This document shows positions 46,935-57,557 of a stretch of DNA of 64,000 nucleotides, piece after piece; within the stretch, counting starts at the first letter, position 1, and the number at the start of each line of letters is the position of its first letter. The DNA is from Paralithodes platypus. Taxonomy: Eukaryota; Arthropoda; Malacostraca; Decapoda; Lithodidae. The stretch covers positions 22,229,276 to 22,293,275 of the forward strand of contig CM064517.1 in the NCBI GenBank assembly GCA_032716605.1, read 5' to 3'. The position numbers and the translations under genes are program-made. The notes beneath the pieces are model-generated. The model was not told the DNA's origin. It made no database searches and saw nothing but the letters and a program-made list of their open reading frames with translations.

Positions 46935-48060
46935 TGCCAATAGTGCTAGTGATTCTCTCACTGGGTGGGTGGGTGTGTGTTAAGGGGGTGTTGTTTATGG
47001 GGAGGACTGGAGCATTTCTGTGTTCGGCTGTCCAGCTTGAGAGGAAGGTTGCTGTGGATTTGGCTGGGGCTAATTTGAGTCTGTTTGTAATGCACCAGTC
47101 ATGTAGTGTGTTTAGATAGGGTTGAAGGAGACGTGTTGCTCTGTCTGAGTCGTGGTGTGTATATGTGAGTGTCGTCTGCGTAGGAAGCTATATTTATTTG
47201 AGGTGTGTGGGGTGTGGGTAGATCATGCATGTATAGATTGAAGAGTGAGGGCAACAGGACTGATCCTTGCCGGACTCAGTTTGTGAAGTTTCTGATGTTA
47301 GATGACTGACCGGCAAATGATACATGTGTATATCTGCTTGCTAAGTAGTTGGCCAGCCACCTTTTTGTATTGTAGATTTTGTTTGTTAGGTTGTGACGGG
47401 GGATGGCATAAAAGTTATACTAATGTCGAGCGTGGCAAGTAGTGTTCTGTGTGGTGGTCTAGCTGAGTTGGTGCCATCAAAAGCTCTTTGTGTAAGGTCT
47501 GTAAAAAGTGTTGGTGGAGTGTAGTGGCCTGAAGCCATGTTGTGATGGAGATGTGTGGTCAGTTGTAGTACGAGACGTTCCGAGACATAGAAGGGAGTGC
47601 AAAGGATGGGGCGGTGTGAGGAGGGTAGCGTGGGGTCTTTGTTGGGTTTGGGGAATGTATTGATGACACCATGCTTCCAGATGTCTGGTATTGTGTTGTG
47701 TGAATAGCTGTAGTTTGATATGTTGGTGAGTACTTGTATGCCTTGTGGTCCTAGGTGTCGGAGGTGTATGTTACTAATGTTGTCTGGACCACAGGCGGGT
47801 GAGTGCTTGAGATTGTTGATGATGTGCTTTGTCTGGTTGTTTGTGAAGGGTGCACAGTCAGGGTATGTGGGGAATTGTTTTTTATGTCGGATGACTCGTC
47901 GGTCATCATGATAGGGTTTAGGTGGCTGACATGAGAGAAGTGATTAATGAGCATTTGCTTATTGTTTGTATGAAGGTATAGCATCTGTTGTGATTGTATT
48001 GTGTTGCTGTTGGAAAGCATAATGCTGTTTAGTGTTTAGTTTAGTTTAGATAATAAGTTT
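46935..48060 (-). pseudogene. LINE type III reverse transcriptase, degenerate
   Basis: Minus strand: SPACGPDNISNIHLRHLG (about 47820-47750), PDIWKHGVINTFPKPNKDP (about 47690-47640), ERLVLQLTTHLHHNM, PPHRTLLATLDIS and HDWCITNRLKLAPAKS. Frame changes and internal deletions are frequent. It resembles Jockey/I-group RTs with a GPDNI block. It probably belongs with the C-terminal half at 50482-51262. Confidence 0.75.
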
Positions 48061-48070
48061 GTAGTAGTAG

Positions 48071-48592
48071 GGCGGGTGCCCAACCCCGAAAGGGGTTGAA
48101 ATAGGGGAGCTATCCCCCCGCCAAAGGCGGTTTTCTAGGGCTTTTCCTAGCTGATGCTGAGAGGATTGGGTTCTAGTCATGTGGTGATGGGCTGGTCTAT
48201 CAGAGTGAGAACTGAGCGATCTCTGCCATACCCATAGCTTACTCTGACTGTTCCTTTAACTTATATATTTTCTAGATCTTGAGTGACGGCGTCTTTTCCG
48301 TGGATTGACCTCCCAATCTACCAAGATTGGAAGCCAAAGCGTCACATTTTTCCCTTGCCCCTCAACTTTCTCTTCATAATTGCTGAGGGGCACAGGGCCC
48401 TGGGTGGGGCTTTGGTTTCCCGGGCGTTTCCGCACCCTCCTCAGCTCCCCGCCATGGAGTGGCTTCGGTCACCCAGGCTTTATTGTGGTCGGCGGGGAGG
48501 GTTCTGTGGGGGCGCTCGGTTATGGCCTTGGAATTGCTCGGGGCCTTGGGGCTGTTCGGCCAGGCAGCTTGGGGAACAACAACAACAACAAC
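48071..48592 (+). mobile_element. LINE-tailed SINE, long form
   Basis: It starts ggcgggtgcccaacc and ends with a short (AAC)n tail. Very similar to 19115-19642. No clear target duplication was found. Confidence 0.88.
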
Positions 48593-48609
48593 TAATAATG
48601 CCACTGGGA

Positions 48610-50481
48610 TTTATAACTAGCTAAGAATGTGAGGGACTGTAGCAAGGATATCATGGGTGTGAGATACATAAATAATGATAGTGGCATGACTGTTTACTCA
48701 GAAAACAAAATTAGAGAGGCATGGAAGGAGCATTATGAAAGATTGTTTAAAGTGGAGTTTGAATTGAACAGAGAACAGCTCAGCACTGTAGTCTCAGTAC
48801 AAGGACTTTGATGGGGTACAACGCCGTTAAAAGTGCTATAGATAGAATGAAGTCCGGGAAAGCAGCTGGGAGCTCCGGCATTGTTGCTGAGATGCTAAAA
48901 GCAGGTGGAGATATTGGAGTAAAATTGGTCACAGAGCTAATTAATGCTATCATAAAGGAAAAAATATCCTGATGCATGGCAGAAAAGTGTGATAGTAAAT
49001 ATATACAAAGGCAAGGGTGATTCCTTAGACAGGAAATTATCGGGGTTTGAAACTGCTATCTGAGTAAGTCATGAAAGTCAGCGAAAGGGTCTTTGAATGT
49101 ATGATCAGGAATAGCGTTGCCATTAGCAACATGCAGTTTGATTTATACCGGGACATGGCATAACTGATGCTATCTTCATTCTTAGGTAACTGTAAGAGAG
49201 GATCTTGGAAAAAAACTGAGTTATACCTAGTTTTGTAGACCTGGAGAAGGTCTTTGACTGGGAGCCAAGGGAAATAATGCAGTAGGCTATGAGAAAACTT
49301 GGGAGTAGAAGAGTGATTGGTACATGTGATAATGAGAATGTATGAGGGGTCACAGGCAGCAGTTAGAGTGAATGGGGTTCTGAGAGAAGAGTTCCCAATG
49401 AAAGTTGGAGTTCACCAAGGTTCAGTGCTGAGCCCATTACAGTACTATTTGTTTTGGTCCTGGAGGCTCTGTAAAGGGACTTTAGAACAGGACTCCCATG
49501 AGTTGTTATATGCAAATGACCTAGTTCTTATCACAGATAGTGCACAGGAAGCAGAGGCAAAGTTCAAAAGATGGAGGGAGGGTATGGCAAATAAGGGTCT
49601 AAGAGTTAACATAGACAAAACAAAACTCATGATTAGTGGAGTAGGGCGCGGAACTATAGAAAGAAGCGGCGACAATCCATGCGCAATATGTGGGAAGGAG
49701 GTAGGAAGTAACTCAATTCAATGTTGTGTTTGTAGTGACTGGGTACACAAGAGATGTAGTTGGGGCTAGAGGACCTTTGATGAGAATCATAGACTTTGAA
49801 TGTGCAGTGTGCAAGGGAGAACTTGTGTTAAATGACTCGCCTGTTAGTTTTGATTTTGACAGGGTAGCGCTGAAGTGTGTGAATAAATTCTGCTATTTGG
49901 ACGATACGATTTCCGCCGGAGGTGGCACTGAAGCTGGCTCCATTGCTAGTCAGAAGTGGCTAGGGGAAGTTGTATACCTCGTGAGTTAGGAGTGCAATGA
50001 CCTATGCCTCGGAGACGTGGCCGGTTAAAGCGGAGGATATCCATAGAATGGAACGGAATGAGAAGAATATGGCGAGATGGATATGTGGGGTTAACCTTAG
50101 GGACAGGGTAACATGTGAGGAATTAAGAAGGCGTCTGGGCATTAGGAGTGTCAGTGAAATTATGTGCACGAGCCGATTTGGTTGCTTTGGACACGTGGAG
50201 AGAAAGGATGATCAGTGCTGGGTGAAGAAATCCCGGACTGTGAAATTGGTGGGAGCTGCGCGTAAAGGTAGACCTAGAATGACCTGGTATCAAGTACTCC
50301 GGTCCGATCTAAAAAAAAAAAGAACTTGACAGGGTCGCCTAGAAAGCCACCATTTAGGATGTGAGACTGCAATCACATTGAGGACAAAACGGTCTTTAAC
50401 CCATCAGACCCGGCTATGTATTCCATACCGAAACCCGGGGGTTTTGGCCGAAAAACGTCTACGCCTAGGCTACCGAATATT
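48610..50481 (+). pseudogene. LINE type II pol with canonical PHD-type finger
   Basis: Pre-RT and RT pieces are at 48629-48811, 48850-49060 (MKSGKAAGSSGIVAEML) and 49317-49769 (VHQGSVLSP, LLYANDLVLITDS). A finger follows with exact C4HC3 spacing, CAICGKEVGSNSIQ, CCVCSDWVHKRC and FECAVC (49680-49812, one frameshift inside). C-terminal pieces are at 49801-50329. YADD reads YAND and there are many frameshifts. The 3' UTR is cut at its TTAA by a partial family a MITE (50396-50480). Confidence 0.85.
50396..50480. mobile_element. Partial TTAA MITE, family a
   Basis: It begins at the TTAA in ggtctttaacccatcagacc and matches the first 85 bp of family a (gaaacccgggggttttggcc). It is cut off by the (GTT)n tail of the next LINE. 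The interrupted site is the ctttaaacttgtatg motif of the type II LINE 3' UTR. Confidence 0.8.
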
Positions 50482-51262
50482 TGTTGTTGTTGTTGTTGTT
50501 GTTGTTGTTCCCTAAGCTGCCTGGCCGAACAGCTCAGAGTCCCTAAGGAAGGCCATTGCCACGGTCGGGCTTTCCCACAGAGCTCTCAAAGAGTGTAAAT
50601 TGTGTTGTTGGCGTAAGTGGTTGTGTGAAATACAGTCTTCTATGATGTGTTTAGTGGTATGAGGTGCTGTGTTACAACCCGGGCAGGTGTCGACGACGGA
50701 GTCATCCAGTCTCTTCTGATAGCTCAGAAGAGCCGGATGGTGTCCGCATCTCAGCCTGGCCAGGTGGACTCTGTCCTCGCGAGGAAGGGAGGATTCAGAA
50801 GGATGGATTTCGGGAGGTCGTGCTTGCAGCTGCGTGTTGTCTATGAGTGAGTGAATGGAACGGCGAGTGATATGAGTATGCATGTGCTTCCGGAAGTTGG
50901 TTTGGGGTGGGCAGGGAGGGAGAGAAGACAGTATTTGTGTGTGATAGCGTGTGCTGGGTGTTGTTTTGATATTTCTTGGTGTCTGTGGGTGTGTAGCCAT
51001 GTAGTAGTGTAGTGGGTGGTGTTGATTCGTGGAGGCTGCTGCCAGGAATTGTGTGCCTCTCATGTCTAGATGATCTTTGACTTTGAGGACTTTGGTTTTT
51101 TGATGTAGGTGATCTGTGGGTGTCTTAGCTGTGCATCCTGTGATGATTTTCAGGGCTTGATTTTGAATGGTCTGTAAGGTCTTATGATGTGTTTCAGCTA
51201 GGTTGGAAGCCCAGGCCGGGCTTAAAAACACCACTGGGAAGACTGCGTCATATATAAAAAAA
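50482..51262 (-). pseudogene. LINE type III C-terminal region and 3' end
   Basis: Frame 51267-50512 (251 aa): SNLAETHHKTLQTIQNQALK, HLDMRGTQFLAAA, HLARLRCGHHPALLSYQKRL and a C-terminal zinc knuckle CPGCNTAPHTTKHIIEDC, typical of Jockey/I/R1-type pol ends. The 3' terminus, gagctgttcggccaggcagc plus (AAC)n, is the sequence shared with the SINEs. It is 5' truncated where DIRS D begins. The frame itself is undamaged. Confidence 0.88.
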
Positions 51263-51556
51263 GCCATGCTGGTCTTTATATTATGTCAGAAGATATTCAT
51301 AAATCTTTTGGACAAGTTAAGATATTCTGAAATCTTTAATTACGAACCTTCCGCGTAGCGAGCCGTGATAGTTGTGTATTACGTCTCGTTACCCGGCGGG
51401 TTGTCTAAACACTTGTGTTCGAACATGTTGGTGTAGCCTTATGAGCATTAATTCCTGGAATTTTTTTTTTTTTTCCAGGGCTGAGTTCCGGCGGGACTTT
51501 CGAGAACCTGGAGTAAAAACCGGGGGTGGGTTCATGGTTTTCCACCAGTCTCTGTC

Positions 51557-54500
51557 ATGGCTACCATAGACCCTGTTTTTGCCTTGTGTATTGCTCCCTC
51601 CTCTTCAGGTATCCCTATATTTGCACACACTCATTGCATTAGATGTCTTAAATGTCTAGATCGCTCAAGAGGTTTGTGGGTAACGGGGAACTGTACCTTC
51701 TGTACTCAAATGAGTGCCAAAGTGTTGCGGTACAATAGTGGATCCGCGGCGGTCGCTTTGAGGGAGATCAGGCAGCAATTGTCAACTTATGCTACCACAG
51801 TGGCTCATAAAGCGCTGCAATGTGATAATGTAATTCTTTGGGATAAATTATTGATTGAGCACCCCCCTATTAAACGTACCTCTAGAGTAACTGTACGAAA
51901 GTCGGCATGAGACTGGGCAGGGTACATCACTTTCTCTGGTCCCTACAACTTCTAAGAGACCTCGTGAACCCACGCCCCCGGTGACAGCCTCCACGTCACG
52001 GGCGCGGTCCAGGTCCAGGTCGCCCCTCGGACAACAGCCGCCTAGTCACTCTTCTTCACCAGCAAGAAAGAGGAGCAAGGAGGAAAAGTCCAAGGACAGC
52101 TCTAGTGAAAGATCAGAAAAGTCTAAGAGTAGTGAGAAATCTAAGTCACACCGCAGCCACAAATCTTCCAGGAAAGATTTTAAGGAACGAAAGGCCTCCC
52201 GGCGTTCGCCGGAGCCTCGTGCCTCACTTTTTGCCTCTACTCCCGACTCATCTAGTGTCCAATCTGATGGGGCGGGAGTGGAGTCAGAGACTGTGGTAGG
52301 GGTGTTGCCGGAGGACAGGTTACCAATGGATATTACCAATTACCAATGGATCATATGAATCAAACCAACTTTTCAGTGGGAGACAGTTCGGATTCTTGCC
52401 GGGGAGGTCGACGGTACTACAGCTAATTAAGGTGGTAGATGATTGGATGCAAATTCTAGAAGATGGTGATGTAATAGATGTGGTATATTGTGATTTTATG
52501 AAGGCCTTCGATAAGGTCCCACATAAAAGGTTAATAGAGAAAGTTAGAAGCTATAATATAGGGGAGAAATGTGTGAAATGGATAGAAGCCTTCCTGAAAG
52601 ATCGGAGACAGAGGGTACTGGTGAATGGAATAGGTTCGGGGTGGAGGGAAATTACAAGTGGGGTACCTCAGGGATCTGTGTTGGGACCACTGCTGTTCGT
52701 TATATTTATCAACGACTTGCCTGAAGTTATAACTAATGGAAGTGAGGTATACCTGTATGCGGATGACACTAAACTGTATAGAAGAGTGAGGAGTAAGGAA
52801 GATATGAGCTTGCTTCAAGGAGATGTGGAGGGCATGAAGGGATGGTCTGAGCATTGGTTAATGCCTTTTCATCCAAAAAAATGCAAGTACATGCGGATTG
52901 GGACCAGCAAGATAGACAAGGTAGGATACAGTATGTATGAAGCGATGGAGGAAGTGAGTGCAGAAAAGGATATAGGAGTAGTGATAGACAATAAGTTAAA
53001 TTTCTCAGAACATTTAGCGGAAAAGATAAACAAAGCCAATAGAATTGTAGGGCTGATAAGGAGGACATTTGTGTCACTTGACGAAGAAATCTTCAGGAAT
53101 CTCTATACAGCGCTGGTTAGGCCGCACCTGGAATATGCGAACCAGGTGTGGGCTCCATATATGGTAAAGGATATAGAAGCAGTGGAGAAAGTGCAGAGGA
53201 GAGCTAGCAAGCTGGTACCAACGTTGAAGAACGCGGGCTATGAGCAGAGGTTGAGGACACTGGGGCTTCCGACACTGGCATATAGGAGAAAGAGAGGGGA
53301 TATGATAGAGGCTTTTAAGATAGTGTCAGGAAAGTACGATGAGGATGTGTGTGAAGGTATCTTCTTGATGCGGGAGGGAACAAGAACGAGAGGACACTCT
53401 AAGAAAATTTACAAAGAAAGAAATAGGCTTGAGAAGGCAAAGAACTCATTTTGTGATAGAGTGGTAAATGAGTGGAACGCACTGCCCCAGTATGTAGTCG
53501 ATTCCGAATCAATAAGGGAGTTTGAAAGTAATCTTGATAAAGCATGGGGAAGACAAGATTTGAAGTTTGATTATAAAACAAAAATACAGAATAGTAAAAA
53601 TGTTGCGTCTGCTACCGCCGCCGCCAACACCTTGAACGACCGCAGCAGTGCAAGTACTGGTACTGAGCTGGATACACAGGCATAGTTTGCCTTTTTCCAG
53701 AGGATCTACTGTAAGAAGAAACTGTAAGTAAGAATTACACACATAGACTTAGAGAGTTCTGTAGGCAGTGATCGCCCTTTAGAAGAATCTAGTGGGGGCT
53801 CAGTGGTGGATGGTGTTTCTGACTCCCAAGGGAGTTCGGGCCAAGGCCTGGGTGTATGGCGGTATTCCCAACCAGGGTATGAAGGCCCACGTTTGGTTCA
53901 AGAGCCACAGGTACGGACGGACTTCCACCGGGACGCTGTGATCCCATCATCCATTCCTGATTTAATTTGGCACCAAGACGAGGTTCCGGCTTCGGCGGAA
54001 CCCTCTCATGATGGGCCGGATGACAAGGATGAGGTGTCTATAATCTCTGACATGGAAGTGCAAGAGTCGGCTTCAGTTCTAGACGACTCGCAAGATAGGA
54101 ATGATTCACCTTGAGTTCTTCATCCACTAAATTTGTCACGGCGGAGGAAATAGATGGGTTATTAGTAACTGCTCTCACAAAAAATGTTGGCCAACAGCCG
54201 GAGACTCCTACAGTGGACCTGGGAGCTCCCATGACAAGTTCAAGTGTTCGGCCTCTGATCGCTTCTATTGCTTTGACCAGGATTCCGCACCCTTTCCCTA
54301 TATCACCTAATATAGTCCTGCTTCGGCGGCACTGACTACTTTTAATGTAAGGGTGGTAACGGATGTGAATCCTCCCCCGTTGGATAAAGCACCGTTAAGA
54401 AAGGTAGCTATGCCCCTGTTATACGGTCCAGATGACTCATGGGTTCAAATGATCCCAACTAAGCCAGAGACAGCACAGCCCACTGTGTTAGGGGAACTTC

Positions 54501-55470
54501 CAGTGCCACGAGAGTGGGTAATCCAAGGAAATAAATCTAGAAAGTTACGAGCCTTGGATATTGCGGGTAATGTACTTGATGTTAATATTAAGGCCATTCC
54601 GAACCATTATCACCATGACTTTTTGTGTATACAGCTACGCCTGCACTGCCCCCTGCCTCAGCTTCAAAGCTGTTTTCTGACTGGACCAAGCATGACGGTT
54701 TTAATGATATAAAAGCACTGTCAGCTCTCACTCCAGAATTAGATTTACAAACGGTCACAGACACAGCCGCTAACCCAGTGTTGAAGGTGGGGCAGTTGGG
54801 TCCAGGACCTTGGGTGGAATGGGAAGTAGAGGCTCAGAACTTTGCGACCACCTTCACCTCAAAATCCTCCCACCAGATTCCTCAGGACAGCCATTCTTGG
54901 TTCTCTATGCCAGTCTTTTCAGCCGGCGGAGTCCCATCTGCTTTGTTTGCTTTTTTAGCTGCCCCCAAAATCAATCTCTGTGAACTTAAAGATCCTTTCA
55001 CTACGCCTTCACCAGCTCACCTAGACCGGGAGTTTAGGCTACGAGGGAAGGCATATAGACTTTTTTCCCAGTACATTGTTACGCACCAGGTGGCGAAATC
55101 TATGTTACGATCCACTCAGGCAATCGCGGACGCGGAAGCCAGACGATCGGTTTAACTATCTCGGCGATTACTCCTTCAGACTTCGATTCAGTCGTTGGGA
55201 GATATACGCACGGCCTTGCTCGAGGCGGTGCGGGCGAGACAGGATCTGAGGATGTCCCTGGTGAGGAAACTCCCAGACAGAATTGCGAACCAGGTGGTCA
55301 TGTCGCCGGTGCTAACTCCCTCGTTAATGTCCCCTGATGTGTGGAGAACTGTTTTCAATATGGCTCAGGCCTTTAAGCACAGTCCCACCCCTTCTAAGAA
55401 ACCTGCTTTTAACTTTCCCAAACCCAAGCCAGTCGCAAAAGCTCAGCCGGGTGGGTCAAAGCCCTTTTAG
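51557..55470 (+). pseudogene. DIRS D gag-like ORF, split and stopped
   Basis: The ATG at 51557 starts MATIDPVFALC, then CIRCLKCLDRSRGLW...CTFC. A stop after about 117 codons is followed by a Ser/Arg-rich frame (51981-52345). A CR1-like LINE interrupts it at about 52346-53745. The core then runs in pieces 53803-54114, 54353-54700 and 54625-55155 (GPWVEWEVEAQNF, AHLDREFRLRGKAYRLFSQ), with a stop at 55153-55155. The end is at 55195-55470 and beyond (basic, then a run of CCA codons at 55601-55627). Role by position and cysteine pattern: gag. Confidence 0.8.
52346..53745 (+). mobile_element. CR1-like LINE, 5' truncated, in DIRS D gag
   Basis: The open frame 52396-53685 (429 codons) covers MPGRSTVLQLIKVVDDWMQI, DFMKAFDKVPHKR, SGVPQGSVLGPL, YLYADDTKLYRR and the C-terminal TRTRGHSKK block, with the same end as the copy at 26898. 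Only a handful of amino-acid differences separate the two. One base is missing near the truncation. The tail has ctgtaagaa-type repeats. Confidence 0.9.
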
Positions 55471-55632
55471 ATACCTAAGTCCGCTTCCCCCCAAGGTCAG
55501 TACAGGTACAAACAAGGTAAGTTTGCAGGTCATAAGGGCCGCAGCTATAGCAGACCAGGCCAGGGCTCGTCTTCTGCCAACGCCGGCCAGTCGGTTAAGC
55601 ATCCACCACCACCACCACCACCACCAAAAAAA

Positions 55633-57557
55633 TAAAGTCTCTCTGACTCCCAGGGCCGATCTCACGGCGGGTGGATCAGAGGGTAGTACAGCCGGCGAAC
55701 CCTTGTCTGCTAACTGGGTCGTTCCGGACGTGTCACCGCGCATGGCCAGTAAGTACTTGGGCGAGGATGGTGGCACGCAAGGGCATCACCTGGCAGTGGC
55801 TCCGACGACCTCGTTTACGTCAGCCGACAAAGGCAACTTTAGTTTCTTTAGAGGTGGAGTCACTAGTCCAGGAAATGATCGCCAAGAATGTCATCATCCC
55901 GGTTCCTCAAAATTACCCAGTTTTCACATCCAAACTATTTCTAGTGCCCAAAAGGGACAGTGTTCAGATGAGACCAGTCGTAGACCTGTCTTATCTGAAC
56001 CTCCATGTTCACAACATGTCATTCAGGATGCTTACAGTAAACCAGATCAGGCTAACACTTCCGCCGGGAGGATGGATGTGTTCTTTAGACCTGACGGACG
56101 CGTATTGGCACGTCTCGGTCAACAAAAGATTTCAAAGGTTTCTGGCCTTAAGAATAAAGCATCAGACTTATGTCTTTCAGAGGATGCCGTTTGGATTGAA
56201 CCTAGCACCTCGCTTATTCACGAAATTAGTCCGGCAAGCCCTGATGCCCTTGTTAAGGCAAGGGATCAGGATTTTATGGCATCTAGACGACTGGCTAGTG
56301 GTGGCAGAGACGGAACAAGTATGCATAAATCATGTCAACATAACATTAAAACATGTCAAAACTCTAGGGTTCAAGGTCAACCTGGTAAAGTCAAACCTTG
56401 TTCCCTCAAGAGTAGTTCAGTGGATAGGGCTGGTCTGGGACACAGCTACTCTCACTCTGAGTCAGAGTGTGGACAATCGCAACAGATTTCGCAGGAAATT
56501 GTTTATGTTCCTTCACAGTCTGACTACGACACGGAGAATCTGGGAGTCTCTGGTTGGCTCTCTCAACTGGATTCAACTAACGGTACGGTTGGGCCGGTTA
56601 AGAGTCAAACGTTTAATATTGGAGGGCAACAAATATTTTCCGCTATTGCCGGCGAAAAAATTATGGCCCATACCAAAATTAATCCACAACTTACTAGCGG
56701 TTTGGGCGAAGAGGGAAACATTGCACTCAGTCATGTCATGGACCTCTCCTCCGCCGACGGTATGGGTAGACACGGATGTGTCAGGAACGATAGGTTGGGG
56801 CTTTCAATCAAACCAAGGGCACCAGGGTCAAGGGCTTTGGTCCCATTTAGAAATCTCCCACATCAATGTCAAAGAATTACTAGTCCCCTTATATTTCCTT
56901 CAGGCTCACGGCTCTACTTTACGGGGCAAGGCGGTGGCCTTCAGAATGGACAATCTGAATGCAGTTCACTGTATTCAGAAACAAGGGTCGACGAGATCTC
57001 GGGGGTTGCTAAACGTGTCAGAAGATATTTTTATTCTAGCCAACAGGCTGGACATTCAGCTTCACGCATCTTACCTCCCAGGCGTAGCAAACGTCTGGGC
57101 AGACGCTCTGTCTCGGAGACAGAGCACAACAGTAGAATGGGCGCTCAAGCAAACCATTTTCGACCAAATGATTGCGAAGCCTTACCATCCACAAGTGGAT
57201 TTGTTTGCGTCAGAGGAGACTCACAAACTCCCACTGTACCTCACCCGCCGGACGATAACGCCGGCGGGCGGGCCAGACGAACTGGTGACAGACTGGAACA
57301 GGTGGAGTTCCATTTATCTGTTTCCGCCGCCAGATGCGTCTCTAATGTGCCACGTAGTAAACAAACTACAGGATTATCGAGGCGTAGTCTCGCTAATCGC
57401 GCCCCTGTGGCCGGCGCAGTTGTGGTACCAGCAATTGAAGACGTGGTGCCCGGACCCGGTATCACTCCCGGTAGGGTTTTTCCACTTAGACACAATTGGC
57501 AACCTAAAGACCTCGCTGACTTTTGCATTATGGACATTCAGGAGGCCAAATGGCTAG
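55633..57557 (+). CDS. DIRS D RT/RNase H/methyltransferase-like protein
   Basis: Uninterrupted frame (628 codons from 55671). The true start is unclear; no ATG stands out and coupling to gag is possible. RT fingers: VARKGITWQWLRRPRLRQP, LFLVPKRDSVQMRPVVDLS (about residues 90-120). Palm: CSLDLTDAYWHVSV, FQRMPFGLNLAP, WHLDDWLVVA (Tyr replaced by His before LDD, about 210). RNase H: TVWVDTDVSG (about 370), KELLVPLYFLQ, FRMDNLNAVH, NVWADALSR. The last 130 residues match the methyltransferase-like tail of DIRS pol (HPQVDLFAS, YLFPPPDASLMC, APLWPAQLWY). It converts element RNA to DNA. A second frame is open over nearly all of it. Confidence 0.92.

Noticed and set aside
48283..48624. A 100-120 aa frame (starting TASFPWIDLP) open in several SINE copies on one strand, with another on the opposite strand
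   Set aside because: Copies are recent and similar, the frame starts at GTG rather than ATG, it runs into the tail repeat, and short copies lose its start. Shared descent explains its openness.
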